Shown: piece after piece, positions 29,997 through 41,267 of the stretch
How positions within the stretch are numbered: position 1 is the stretch's first letter
How the letters are laid out: every line of letters starts with the position of its first letter
From: Ilyonectria destructans
Taxonomy: Eukaryota; Ascomycota; Sordariomycetes; Hypocreales; Nectriaceae
Assembly (NCBI GenBank): GCA_020740775.1
Contig: JAHEWK010000005.1
Coordinates: 1-64,000 of the forward strand
Length of the DNA: 64,000 nt
Reading direction: 5' to 3'
The notes under the pieces: model-generated
Databases searched by the model: none
The model's input: the letters and a program-made list of their open reading frames with translations, nothing else
What the model was told of the DNA's origin: nothing
Position numbers and translations under genes: made by a program

Positions 29997-32168
29997 TCAC
30001 ACATCAAAGTTCCAATCAAATGGCGGCCTGAGCAAGGTATTGTCGCCATAGTGATTACCAAACAACTCATGGAGCTGTTCAAAGCAATCTTGGTAGCTAA
30101 CGTCGAAATCGGTGGCCGGTGGCAATGAAATCTGGTGGCCCAGGCGATCATAATCTATCGGCTCGTTGAGTATTTCAGAGTCTTGAGCCATATTTTGCTC
30201 CCTCATATGAAGTCTATGAGCAGAGTTTATGTAAAAGTCTGAGGCGTCGGCTAGCAAAGCTTCAGAGAGCCTTCCAAAGACTTCGTGGCAGTCTCTGGCA
30301 GTATTCCAGCGTTCGGACAGGGCCACAAGTACCGTAGAGCAAGCTCTTGTATCACTAACTATCCGAGTAAGGGGCGGGTCTGTAGGTAATTGGCCTTCTG
30401 GAGTTGTAGGCAGCCCATTTGCGAGGCAGTGAAAATGGCGCCTCTTGTTTTGGAAGTGGGTGCAGAGCGCATGCACGTATGACAGACCCACGATGAAGAC
30501 GGCGTGTAGAGTTATCCAAGTATAGTTAATTCTCCGTGCTCGATGCAAGGAGCTGTAGCTCTGAATAGACTGTTGGGAAGAATGATAGATATGCTCTAGG
30601 ACCTTTGTTGTTTGTGAAATGTCCTGAGATGTATGTGTGGGTCGATATATCATCAACATGGAGTTGTGGTAGAGTAGACTGTACCACTCTGGCGATTTAA
30701 ATGTGGACGTATTTTCCTGGCTTCTAAGTCTGGAAGTGTTTGGTAATGGCAACGATGAAACACCTGCTTTCCACTGATCGAGCTCGTCTGCAAGCTTCTG
30801 TCGAATATCCATGCAAGTCTCGAGATTTGGTATTTTGCTTTTGGGCATGTTGTGTAGGCTTGCGAGGATTTTTCCAGTAATGACGCGGTGCCAGGTGATG
30901 TGGACAAAGATGGCCGTGTTTCTTGGCCACTGCGGATATTGCAAAATATCATCCACACTGGGTGAAGCATTCGAGATCGGATCAGATGTTTCTTCCAAGG
31001 AAGGATACTCGGTATCGATGTCTTCAAGATTGATTGCCATCGGCCTGCCCAACGTATTACTGACCACTCTGTCCATGCCAAACAAACTCCAAAAGCAGCG
31101 CCGTTTAAGCTCCAGTCCTACTTTGACGTCTTCTAATGCAGAGGGAGATAGGCCTGCTGGAATGGAATAAACGTCCTCTCGGTGCAAACCCAACTCAAGA
31201 CCAAGCCTCGCGGCCATTCCGAGGAGATGCCACAGGCTGGCGGACGTACCGTACGAGACGCTCAACATTCGGTATTGACAAAGCAGCATGATACTCTGCA
31301 GGGCCACCAAACCGCCTATCTCAAGCACTCTGCCAAATTTGGAGATTGCGCGCTCATAGTGGGTTTCAGCGTCAGGCATGACTTGCCAGGAGAACTTGTG
31401 TACCTGAGCGGTGGCGATTGCGTATATCATATCCATGGTAAAGGCCTCGACATGGTGAGATTCGTAGTAGCCGTGTTCGGAATACATGGCCATGACGCTG
31501 TTGACGAGGTTCTTTGGGAGCAGGTAAGGATAGCAGATGTGGTCGTGGGAAAGATAGGCACCTAGCAGACCGCGGGCAAGCTGTTCCGGAAGGATCATTT
31601 CCTTGACCGGCTCTGGGGTACCGTGCCGCTGTCCACCACCGGCAGCCGTGAAACGACGGAAGAGAGGTTCGTCGTCGATATCTTCGCCAGTATGCGCAGG
31701 GCTATTGCGCAGCCCAAGAAGGTTGGCTAGAATTGCGCCACTAGCCGACCCCAGATACTGCTTCTGTGCGCCAGCATTGAGCGAGAGGGAGAAAACTTGC
31801 TTGGCCACTTCGTTTTGATTTCTGGCATCGCTCTCTTGGCCATCGTCATGGGCAGTTGAACTTGCAGCACGGGCTTCAGGGGCCCCATTGGTTGGCTGTT
31901 CAGCGGGGGATCTTGGTGAAGATGGCGGCTGTGCACTCCGAGCGTCGCGGAGTTGCTTGGATAGGGCCTGGTTCTTGGCCTCCATCTGGCGCAGTCGACG
32001 TTCCACGGCCTCGAAGTCGTCGCGGCGCACCAAGGCGCTTCGAGCATTGTAACAACAGGATGCCCCAGATCTCAGACAGGACGAGCAGGAAGGTAACACT
32101 TTGTCGCATCTGGCCTTTCGTCGATAGCAACGATCACAGGCAAGCCTGGAGAGTTGCCCGTCCTCCAT
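29997..32168 (-). CDS. Zn2Cys6 transcription factor, probable cluster regulator
   Basis: Single exon, 723 residues. The N-terminal zinc cluster CDRCYRRKARCDKVLPSC, then SSC and SGASC, gives CX2CX6CX6CX2CX6C at residues 11-39. A coiled coil follows (FEAVERRLRQMEAKNQALSK), the usual dimerisation element. The middle region (LLGAYLSHDHICYPYLLP, WHLLGMAARLGLELGLHRED, RRCFWSLFGMDRVVS, LGRPMAINLEDIDTEYP) is the fungal-specific transcription factor domain of PF04082 type. Dimeric members bind paired CGG half-sites, and inverted CGGAC/GTCCG pairs lie upstream of several neighbours, so pathway-specific control of this cluster is a reasonable inference. It is convergent with the AtuA-like gene, 109 bases apart. 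Confidence 0.88.
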   Translation of the reverse strand: MEDGQLSRLACDRCYRRKARCDKVLPSCSSCLRSGASCCYNARSALVRRDDFEAVERRLRQMEAKNQALSKQLRDARSAQPPSSPRSPAEQPTNGAPEARAASSTAHDDGQESDARNQNEVAKQVFSLSLNAGAQKQYLGSASGAILANLLGLRNSPAHTGEDIDDEPLFRRFTAAGGGQRHGTPEPVKEMILPEQLARGLLGAYLSHDHICYPYLLPKNLVNSVMAMYSEHGYYESHHVEAFTMDMIYAIATAQVHKFSWQVMPDAETHYERAISKFGRVLEIGGLVALQSIMLLCQYRMLSVSYGTSASLWHLLGMAARLGLELGLHREDVYSIPAGLSPSALEDVKVGLELKRRCFWSLFGMDRVVSNTLGRPMAINLEDIDTEYPSLEETSDPISNASPSVDDILQYPQWPRNTAIFVHITWHRVITGKILASLHNMPKSKIPNLETCMDIRQKLADELDQWKAGVSSLPLPNTSRLRSQENTSTFKSPEWYSLLYHNSMLMIYRPTHTSQDISQTTKVLEHIYHSSQQSIQSYSSLHRARRINYTWITLHAVFIVGLSYVHALCTHFQNKRRHFHCLANGLPTTPEGQLPTDPPLTRIVSDTRACSTVLVALSERWNTARDCHEVFGRLSEALLADASDFYINSAHRLHMREQNMAQDSEILNEPIDYDRLGHQISLPPATDFDVSYQDCFEQLHELFGNHYGDNTLLRPPFDWNFDV

Positions 32169-32682
32169 GTCAATTGCGGAAGACGGTGTTCACGAGAAGG
32201 GCATAGGATGGATGGGTGTTGATTCATGAGCATTAATCGGCTAGAGGGAAGGGCAAGTTTAGGCGATAACCTCGGATGCAGCTTGCTTTGAGGGTGATCA
32301 ATGCATGAATCCCGGCACAGGGCGGGGGAGGCGAGCGGGGGATTGGGTTTGTAACCATGTCGCTGGGGTGACTTGCCGGCCGTCAAGAGTAAGACCAGCG
32401 AGTCACGAGGCTCAAGATTGGAGAAGCGAGCGTCGCCGTAAGCCCGATGTTGACAAGTGAGGCTATGGTTGCGGGGATGATGGACGACATGGATGATGAT
32501 GGCCATGACATGGTACGAGTTAGCTTAGTGGCTTGGCGCAAATGGCTCATCCATCCAGCTAGAAACAGGGTGGGAAATCTCCTAGACTATTACTTGTGTC
32601 ACACTATTGCCTGTATAACTTGGTCTACGTATTTGATGAAGTCGACGCAGCAACATTGGAATCCCAATGCTCGCCACGCCAT
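32169..32682. other. Promoter region of the cluster regulator
   Basis: 514 bases between the regulator start and the alcohol dehydrogenase stop. I see no CGGAC pair here, unlike in the other promoters of the cluster, and no coding frame of note. Confidence 0.45.
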
Positions 32683-34074
32683 CTACATGTTAAAGTCAAT
32701 GACACATCTGCCTGCCACCTCGCCTCGATGCACCTTTTCCACCGCGTCGGGAAGCTGGTCAATGGGATACACGGCAGTTGTAACAGGCTTGATTTTGCCT
32801 CTCTTTGCTAGATCCAACACCTCCGAGATGTCCCTCCGCGATGCCGTCAGCGTTCCCTTGATCATCAGATTCTGGTAGATGAGTTGTTTGGGGGACGCGC
32901 CCACAATCATCGGATCATCGAATGGCGCTACCAAAATGTCAGATGATGTCAAAGAGAGGAAGAAAGAAGATGGATAATAAAACAAAAGGGGGACCAGGGT
33001 AAAATGGCTTACGCAGACCAACGGCCATGATTGAGGACCCTACTCTGGTGCCCACACAGGCAATGGCATAAGAATACGCCGACGGCGCTGTCACAAAGAC
33101 TCCATGGGCGCCAATGCCATCGGCGAGAGCCACGACTTCAGCCGCGACATCGGCAACCTCTTTAAAGTCGATGAATGCTTCCGCACCCAGCGACAGGCAT
33201 AGGTTTTTCTTCTCGTCACCCGTGTCAATGGCGATGGGCCGTATTCCAAGTGCCGCTGCAATCTGAACACCCTGGAGCCCGACTCCACCGCCACCACCGG
33301 GAAATACAGCCCACTGACCGTGGCGGAGGTTCGACTCACGAATGGAACGGTAGATTGTAGACGCTGAACACATGATTGGGCCAGCCGTGTAGTCATCCAC
33401 GCCGTCGGGCAACGGTTGTGTATAATGAGCCGGTGAGGTCACTATTTCGGAACGATTAGTGGTTGAAGGGGGAATTCAGGCCGAGTTCACGAACGATATT
33501 GTTGATAGGAACCTGGTTGAATGGTTATCTCCTGAGCTTGATTTCATTTCATCAAGTTTGGATGTCCAGGGCTTACCTGTAACTCTCATTCCAGAGTTCA
33601 ACCGTGTGGGACAGTATCCTTCTCTGTCACTCCAGCACAGTTCGCAATTTTGGCATGTCGTCCACATAGGCTTGATACCTGCTCTGTCGCCGACTTTCCA
33701 GTCCTTGACCTGGCTGCCCAACTTGACAATAACGCCAGCTCCTTCGTGCCCTGGCGACTGGACACCAAAGCTGCTCAATTTGTATCCAAACTGGCCCATC
33801 ATGAAATGGACATCAGAGTGGCAAATGCCAGTACAGTTGAGGCGAATAAGAACTTCATTTGGCCCTTGGTTTTGTTGTTAGCACTCATGTGTCCAACGAA
33901 AAGAAAAAAAACGGGATAACAGTTGGGATACATACCTGGCTCTGGAACAGGCACCATTTGTACCTCGACTTTAAAGTCCTCCCCTTCTTGCGTCATAACT
34001 CCCGCTTTGCAGAATTTTGGGACATCAAAGGTCGCCGCATTGCCATTTGGCTTTGTATCACCGGTAAGAGCCAT
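32683..34074 (-). CDS. Zinc-dependent alcohol dehydrogenase (MDR family)
   Basis: Five exons: 34074-33936, 33864-33577, 33512-33495, 33441-33013, 32927-32683; 372 residues. Exon 3 is only 18 bases. Catalytic zinc ligands are visible as CHSD (in NCTGICHSDVHF) and GHEGAGVIV. The structural zinc lobe is CQNCELCWSDREGYC. The NAD(P) loop is PGGGGGVGLQG. The enzyme should oxidise an alcohol to an aldehyde with NAD(P)+ in the cytosol, or run in reverse. The aldehyde dehydrogenase encoded next door is the natural next step. Inverted CGGAC-type sites lie about 260-290 bases upstream. Splice of the 18-base exon is supported by frame closure and by recovery of the TSPAHYTQPLPDGVDDYTAG segment. Confidence 0.86.
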
Positions 34075-34862
34075 TTCGTATCAATCTGAACTGGATATCT
34101 TATCAAGATGGAAGAGTGAGAAATTGTCCCATCTCAGAACTTGTCTGCCGAGTCATTGTGGGATATTTCATGATTGCACCAGCTTAAATAGCAACTAACC
34201 GCATCCAGTTGAACGACACCCCCGCACATCAAGTAAGTCTAGTAAAGCGGGATTAGTGTTAGTTGACGTAGTCAAATGCCTTCTTCTGGCTTAGTCTCGA
34301 TCTTCGGACTCTCGGCAAGCATTGAGCCCCCGACGGACGCGTTTCCGAAGGGCTGAGAAGCAGCGGACCTCGGTCCGTCCACTTACCTTCTGTGGCAGTC
34401 ACACACCATGCAGCTGACGGGAAGGGAGGGGAAAACGATGGGTTGGATGGAGAGATTTGTGATTGTTCGGGTGACGACGCGGCGGCACTGTGGAATGTCA
34501 CTTCAAGCCATGGGGCAATGCCAAAGACGTTGTTTGATGAAGAGAAACCCGAGTTAAACAACTAATTTTTCTGTTCGGAAACTGTGGTTGAAGCATCAAG
34601 CAAAACTTCAAACCAACGAGGTTCGTAGATTTAAATTACTGTGGATTCGTTTTCGAGTCGTCATGGCTGGACATGGGTAAGGCAATTCTCACAGAATCGA
34701 TGACCTTTAAAGTGGAAATCGGCTTGTTGAAGGATGAATGCACCGCATCAGATTAAATTGAATTCAGATTGTTTCTTGTTGTTTCTTGTAGCGTGTTCTA
34801 TTTAGATTTCAATCAATTTATCATACGTCCTCCCATGCAGACCACGCTCCCATCAAGCTCGT
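34075..34862. promoter_or_regulatory. Promoter region of alcohol dehydrogenase with CGGAC sites
   Basis: 788 bases between the dehydrogenase start and the aldehyde dehydrogenase stop. The perfect inverted repeat CGGACC-TC-GGTCCG lies at 34364-34377, and CGACGGACGCGTTTCCGAA at 34331. The latter closely resembles CGACGGACGGGGTTCCGAA at 42575 upstream of the reductase gene. Confidence 0.6.
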
Positions 34863-36645
34863 TCAAGTCGAGTTCATGCTATACAAAGTCAGAGGCAGTT
34901 GCTGAAGGAAAGAAGAAACGTACTTGATGAGAACGGTCTTCGGCTCGGTGTACGCCTTCAAGACCTGAGCTTGTTAGAGTATAGCTGATGCTTGGGGAAG
35001 AAATACTCACTTCAGATCCAAACTCTCGACCAGTACCAGAGGCCTTTGTTCCGCCAAAGGGAACCTGCGTGTTTATCTATGACTGTTAGCTTCTCGCTGC
35101 TGTTGTGGGTTTGGCTGTTACAACTTACATAGCTGATGCAGTTGATGCCTACGACACCAGACTCCAATTTCGATGAAACTCGCAGCGCTCTTGTTATGTC
35201 CCTGGTAAATACTCCCGACATCAACCCAAACTCAGTATCATTAGCCTTGGCGAGAACCTCATCTTCTGTTTCGAATGTGGTTACCACTGAAACAGGCCCA
35301 AATACTTCGTCCGTCAGAATCTCAGCTGCGGGCCTGGGGTTGACAAAAACTGTGGGTTCAATGAAGCAGCCCGTCTCGCCAATACAGCTTCCCCCTACCA
35401 CAAGTTCCGCCTCCCCCTTGGCCCGTTCAATCATGCCTTTGACTCTCTCAAATGAGATTTTATCAACCAGAGGACCATATGCCACATTCGGATCCTCGGG
35501 ATCGCCCATGTTATTGACAGCCTCTCGCATCTTCTGTATGTATTTCGCGATAAACTCATCGGCAATCGATTCTTGGACATAGACTCGGGAAGCTGCAATG
35601 CAAACCTGTCCAGAGCGCGCCATTATGCCTTTAATCGTCCACTCGAGCGCGTTCTCCAGGTTTGCATCTTCAAAGATGACAGCAGGACTTTTTCCACCTG
35701 AAGAAGAGATTAGCATCATATTACGAAATGTTCAACCTATGGTGACAGTTACCTAGCTCAAGCGTGACTCTTTTCAAGTTGCTTCGCGCTCCAGCAACCT
35801 GGATCTTCTTGCCAGTTGCCACACTGCCTGTAAAGCTGATTTTACGGATTCGCATATGTGTAGCGAGTAGCTCTCCAGTCTTTCCGGGACCGGTGATGAT
35901 TTGAACGACACCCTTTGGGATACCGGCCATTTCAATTAGAGGGCCAAGTGCGAGAGTGCCAAGGGGCGTCTTCTCGGACGGCTTGACGATGATGACATTG
36001 CCAGTGACGAGAGCAGGGCCAATCTTGTGAAATGCTGTAGCAATTGGTGAATTGAACGGGCAGATTGCCGCGCATATACTATCGTTCACCTTGATTTAGC
36101 AAACATCTCGAAGGTGGCAAAACACGCATCTCTTACCCCAGCGGTTCGTTCCTCACGAACTTAACAAAGCCGTCATCATCTGGCATATACTCGCCCTTGA
36201 ACTTATCACACCAGCCAGCTGTGAATAATGAGCCAAATATCCTCTTGAGGGTGCACTGTGATGAATACTTGCCCATGTATCGGAGCCCATTAACAATGTA
36301 ATTCTTCTCGCGAGTGGGGATCAGTGAGACAGGGTTTCCGCCGCTGGCGGTATCTAAGCGAAGCAGGCTCTCGACATGCTCATCCAAGATATCTGCCAGC
36401 TTGTTCAAGCAGCGAGCCCTCTGCGCGCTCGTAAAATTACTCTAATCGCCCTTGAAAGCGGCCTCGGCATGTCGTACAGCGGCGTCAACGTCGTCTGGGC
36501 CACCAATAGGCACGGTATCGGATACAATTATGTCGTTCTTGGGGTTGCAGACCGTGAAGACTTCGCGTGTGCTTGGTTCAACGTATTCACCGTTGATCCA
36601 AAATCGGGCCAATTCCGAAGGAGCTGGAACTTTGAAAGAGGTCAT
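34863..36645 (-). pseudogene. Aldehyde dehydrogenase with one in-frame TAG
   Basis: Six exons: 36645-36137, 36078-35753, 35697-35129, 35076-35011, 34964-34924, 34878-34863. All splice sites are good, phases close, and the total is 509 codons. Catalytic Glu (TLELGGKSP) and Cys (SGQVCIAASR) are present, as are EKTPLGTLALGPL and NDTEFGLMSGVFT. However codon 68 (36444-36442) is TAG, where relatives typically have Trp in the segment after AAFKG. A 57-base GTACGA...GCGCAG intron could remove the stop but would also delete conserved sequence, so I think it unlikely. On the other strand the change is CCA to CTA, a CpA to TpA step. Either the gene is freshly dead, the stop is read through, or this is an allele or sequencing error. 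If intact it would oxidise an aldehyde to a carboxylic acid. Confidence 0.75.
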
Positions 36646-37160
36646 GGTGATTAATTCCGAGCGTCGATTGGCGATGAGATACCAGCGTGTGATTCGCTCC
36701 GGACGATGCGGGTTATCATTGACGATTGATATGTACTCGAGTCATTTGATCGTGACGAATGATGGATGACGTTTGCGGTGATCGGACGGACCTCCGTCCG
36801 ATCTGCCACCCTAACCGTGGCGGGGCTTCTCCTAGTCCTACTCCTATTCCTATTCCTACTCCTACTCTTACTCCTAATCCTACTCCCCCAACACCCACAA
36901 AGACCCCGCATGCACAATCGCGGGGTCAGTCCGACAGAATGGGTACGTGACACTTTGGCCGAGGACGGGCGGTGATTTGGTCAAGGTCGGATGATATTCC
37001 GGCTAGGGACCGTACGGCGTCCTAGCCGAGGACATGACTTATTATGAGCAGTTGTAAAATGAAGAAGCGGGGTTTGATTGGAACTGTCGCTCAAACGTCC
37101 GTCTCCTTGCGCCTCGACAACCCTCCGTTGGAAATAATACCAGACCAAGTAGTCTACATT
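36646..37160. promoter_or_regulatory. Aldehyde dehydrogenase promoter with long CGGACGGA inverted repeat
   Basis: The perfect inverted repeat CGGACGGA-CC-TCCGTCCG at 36783-36800 is extended by GAT/ATC on each side (36780-36803) and lies 138 bases upstream of the aldehyde dehydrogenase start. Single CGGAC sites lie near 36700 and GTCCG near 36929. This is the strongest candidate operator in the cluster. Confidence 0.65.
36829..36896. repeat. Degenerate CCTANT hexanucleotide repeat
   Basis: About ten imperfect units such as CCTATT, CCTACT and CCTAAT follow one another. This is a simple-sequence microsatellite in the aldehyde dehydrogenase promoter region. It vaguely resembles telomere-like units but is too irregular to be called one. 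Confidence 0.6.
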
Positions 37161-38292
37161 CTAGAGAACCGCAATGATATTGGGTGGTGTCCCAACCCCG
37201 CCGTAGACATGGAGAGGCGCACTGGTGAGGAAAAATGACCATTGCTTCCTTTCTTCACAAACCTCCGAGAGTCGCTCGAGATCCCAAAGCTCCCCAATGG
37301 GCGTCGCCCAATAAGCAAGAAGCCAATCGTGAAGACGCACTTGGCCCTGGGTAGTAAAGGCAATCGGTGTACACTCGAATCCCAGTGTGTCTCCAGCGAC
37401 GGCAGCAAAATGATGGTTCCACAGCCACTTGACTGACTTCATCGACGCCTCCACACCAATAAATGCCCCCTTGCTCATCGATGCCAGTCGGTCTTCTTGA
37501 GTTGCCTGCAGGTGCCATTCCGTAAAGCCTGTGCGAATAATGAGAATGTCACCCACCCGCAGCTCTGTTCCCTGATGCTCGGCAACTGCATCGAGCTCGT
37601 CCGTAGTAATGGCCACGCTTGAATTGGCCTTGGCCCGAGTTTGCCCTGTTTTCTGCCTCCAGGCGAGATAGTCCAAGAGCACACCACGCCCAACGATTCC
37701 ACCTCTCTCCACCCATCCTGTATAGAAAAAGCTGTTAGCCAACAAGTAATCATGATGATGTTGCGGCGTTGCGCCAGTGATGAGACTTGCGATGAATGCC
37801 CAGTCTTCCCTCGTCTCTCTTCTCGTCAATTTCCCGGTGCTTCATGCCATTATAATAAGTTGCCGATTCTTGAATTGCGACATGACGGAAGCCATCCCAT
37901 TGTGAACTACTTTGTGTGTTGAAAGTCAAAACATCGTCATGGGCATAAAAGTCGTACATGGGATGACCTCGGAGGCGTTCTTTGAAGTCTACAATCTCGT
38001 GTGTGAACCCTTGTCGTCCGGCCACCCGGTCGTTGAAGGTATCCAATCGAAGATCAAGCTGAACAGAGACTCCAGCCTTTATTTCCTTGGCGGCTTCTTT
38101 GACCACATCCGGAGTAAGATAGTTCAGTGCTGAATTCTAGTCAGTATTCACACCCAGCTCAAACTAATTTGATACGACTTGGAACTGCCACTCACAGCCC
38201 AATTCATCATGCGGTCCCCAAAATCCCCATGCGCTTCCTTGAGGCTGCCCGTCCGCGACAGGCAAGGAGTCAAAGTCGGGGTAGCTGTTCAT
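37161..38292 (-). CDS. Cyclase / kynurenine formamidase-like hydrolase (PF04199 type)
   Basis: Three exons: 38292-38196, 38129-37791, 37717-37161; 330 residues. Intron 1 has a GTGAGT donor. Intron 2 (37790-37718) has a GC donor, GCAAGT, with a CTAAC branch and CAG acceptor; only this splice restores LGIHRWVERGGIVGRGVLLD. The segments GSAWGFWGPHDELG, LNYLTPDVVKEAAKEI, SSQWDGFRHVA, LRVGDILIIRTGFTEW and LHDWLLAYWATPIGELWDLE are characteristic of fungal putative cyclases. Members hydrolyse amide, lactone or cyclic substrates using a metal. The substrate here is unknown. It is divergent from the sugar-type transporter and lies in the same cluster as the dehydrogenases. Confidence 0.85.
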
Positions 38293-38932
38293 GATAGCGG
38301 TCGTCAATGAAGATCTAAACAGCAAATTAGGAGTGTCAGAATTCTGTCGCCACTCTCAGGGCTACTATTGATTGATTGCGGCCTAAAAGTCTCATCCCGA
38401 AACTTTTATACTGTGGTTGCCTAACTGAATGGAAGGTGGCTTTCAGTTCGGAAATGGCTCCGATGAGTGAAATTACCGCCAATCACTACTCCAACCTAAG
38501 GCGCCATTCCCACTCCTCGTTGGCTTCTAGATTCGTATCGGAGTGCCCTCCAAGCTGTCCGATGCAGTAGTGAAAGCTTAAACGACACCAAACCCGTGCC
38601 CTCGGCTTTGTGACCCCTGTTGATGTGTTCACGAGACCCTTGCATGAGCTTCGGAGAGGTCAAGGACATGATATTGGACTTCAATAACAACATCCGGCGC
38701 GGTCGACAGCCTGTTTCCGATCCTACCCCGCGTTTACCCCGGCTACCCCGGACGTTCTCGAATCATGCGCATGATGGTATTGGCGAATTACCACTTAACC
38801 CATTGTTGATAAATACTAGAGTTGACTCTCACTGGAGTGTTTAATTGACTAAGGAAATAACCACATCTAATTTTCATCATCATCATCATCACACCTCATC
38901 GCTAACATGGTCACAATTTTTCAACTCAGTGT
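38293..38932. promoter_or_regulatory. Divergent promoter between cyclase and transporter
   Basis: 640 bases serving both genes. A CGGAAATGGCTCCG inverted CGGA pair lies near 38447, and single GTCCG and CGGAC sites lie at 38557 and 38749. A CAT trinucleotide run lies at about 38875-38890 just before the transporter start. Confidence 0.45.
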
Positions 38933-40663
38933 ATGACATGGTTACTTTTAATATTCCTTTCCATCGCATGGCTAACAATCCCGAAGCTTATCTTATTCAT
39001 CTGTCTCGGTAGTCTTACCTATGGCTATTGCAGTAGTATTATTGCTACCACCTTGGGACAACCATCATTCATCCAATACTTCGACCTGGTCGCACGATCT
39101 GATGGCGAAAGCTTGATCGGAGCAATCAATGGCCTTTACCAAACAGGCGGTCTTCTCGGTGCCGTCTCCGTGCTGTATCTTCCAGACAAACTAGGTCGAA
39201 GGTGGGCGATATTCATCGGAGGCGTCTTTTGTGTTGTTGGCGGTGCTCTCCAAGCCGGCAGCGTGCACATCGTCATGTTCTTGATTGCGAGATTCTTGGT
39301 TGGTTGTGGCATAGGCTGCCTTGTTACCTTGACTCCACTCTATCAAAGCGAAGTGTCGCCCACCAATATCCGTGGATTCCTCGTGGGCATGCACGGCGTC
39401 ATGATTTGCACTGGGTATACCATTGCCAGTTGGATTGGAGTTGGTTTCTACTTCGTCCCAGGCACAAACAAACAATGGCGAGGGCCACTTGCCATTCAAG
39501 TCATTTTTCCTCTCTTGCTTTGCATCGGCGTCTTTTACGTCCCAGAGTCTCCACGGTGGTGTAAGTGAGCCTCGTATGAATTGGTCATTCGCGGTTTTTC
39601 TAATTGCATCACAGTGCTTCTTCGAGATAATAGCGATGCCGCCCACGTGGAATTTCTGAGGATACATGCTGATTCTACATCCAACACTGCCAACCAGACA
39701 CTTGAAGACGAGTTCTTGCTTCTGCGAGCTCAAATCTCTCAGGACATGGCAAACCCAGTTTCAGCTATTCAATTTTGGACCGACAAGTCTCTACGCAAAC
39801 GTTGCATCATCGGATGGCTTACCTTTGCTGCTGGTCAAGGGACGGCAACTCTAGTTATCAACAGTAAGTTTATAGTACCTTCATGTCCAAATCTTTACGA
39901 TTCGTTGACCCATTTGCTCTTGAAGATTATGGACCAATGCTCTACTCCAGACTTGGCTTCAATCCAATCCAGCAACTTCTCATTCAATCTGGATGGATTT
40001 CAGTGTGCCCATTCGCAAACTTTGTCAATTCCCTGATCATCGACCGTGTCGGGCGGGTCAAGCTTCTAAGTATGTCGCCTTGATTTCTGTTATTCACATG
40101 GAGTGATTTCTAGTAAAACACAGTGTTTGGATTAGCTGGCTCCATTGTTGCACTGATTGGGGAGTGCATCACTGTGGACATGTTCCAAAAAAGCCAAACC
40201 CGAGGGACTGCTGGTGCAGCTGTCTTCTTTCTCTTCTTGCACATTACTCTATTCGGCTTGTCATATGATGCAACTAGCTATGTCTACGGGAGTGAAATAT
40301 TCCCTACCCATGTTCGTGCACGGGGTCTTGGCATATCTATGACGGGACTTTTTATGTCAACGATCGTTTTCTTGCAGAGTGCTCCAACGGCTTTTACGAA
40401 TGTGTGCTGGAAGTATTACCTTGCTTTTATTGCAATGAGCACGGTCATGTTTTTTGTTGTGTGGCTCTATTTCCCTGAGGTATGTGTTTCAAATCAGGTA
40501 TTTACTTGGTGATTCAAACTAACTTCCTTTACAGACGAAGGGGAAGTCATTGGAAGACGTTGCCGAAGTGTTTGGGGACAATCTAACGTTGAATGATTCC
40601 GCTTCGGCATCCATTCATAAGCGGTTCAAAGAGAACCTTCACGTCGAGGATGTCTCTGCATAA
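38933..40663 (+). CDS. MFS sugar-porter family transporter
   Basis: Five exons: 38933-39560, 39615-39863, 39926-40069, 40124-40479, 40535-40663; 501 residues, all phases closed. Sugar-porter hallmarks are visible: GSLTYGYCSSIIATTLGQPSF, DKLGRRWAIFIGG, PLYQSEVSPTNIRG, PESPRW, LIIDRVGRVKLL, TSYVYGSEIFPTHVRARG and the end PETKGKSLEDV. Twelve hydrophobic segments fit. It should be a plasma-membrane importer of a sugar or related polyol/acid. The N-terminus is doubtful: the chosen ATG gives a hydrophobic start, while an overlapping frame from 38938 gives the more typical soluble lead MVTFNIPFHRMANNPEAYLI but then meets a stop. A one-base indel near 39000 would reconcile them. Confidence 0.83.
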
Positions 40664-41267
40664 TTTGCAAGCGTTGGACAGAGTGGACATGGTAGCTCCT
40701 CATAAATAGTTGACTATTGATAAATATCGGCTACATCACAACATCTCTGATGCTAAGTATGCCATTAATTTAGCTACAATTAGACTTTGAACCCCAAATT
40801 AGCATCTGATCCGTTGCGCTGTTCTGGCCTTGCTCTCTTTCCAGCGGGTTGCATTTTCTTAGAAGATCCTTGAATTATTTACAAATACAATAGAGTATAT
40901 TGCTATTGCTCCTTGAAGTCTACGAGGATGTTTTGCTTGTGGGGATGCCTTCAGTACGGATCAAGCATGCCTGTAGGGTATCCAAGGACACGGAGATGCA
41001 GCGACAGCTAGGGCACGATGAATCAATCAGACAGAAGGTGTGTTGTTGGGAATTGAATAACAAGAAAGGTAAATAAGTCTGTTCCATGGAAGTTGGGCAG
41101 ACTTCGACTTAAGGTGCTCGCTCGATTGGCCAGCGGCTGATATCTAACTACAACACAGCGTTTGCCATTATCACCACCACAAGGCACACGCCAATGAGTA
41201 AGATCACCAACAATATATCACCAAAATCTTTTGATGTGATGACAATTCTACCCCACCATATTCAGAT
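40664..41267. other. Intergenic between convergent genes
   Basis: 604 bases between the stop codons of the transporter and the reductase. Nothing recognisable is present apart from expected 3' untranslated regions. Confidence 0.5.

Noticed and set aside
34259..34561. 100-codon minus-strand frame between the two dehydrogenases
   Set aside because: Pro/Ser-rich, no homology I recognise, and it overlaps the CGGAC promoter elements.
36829..36896. CCTANT repeat as an interstitial telomere
   Set aside because: Units are irregular and are not TTAGGG/CCCTAA.
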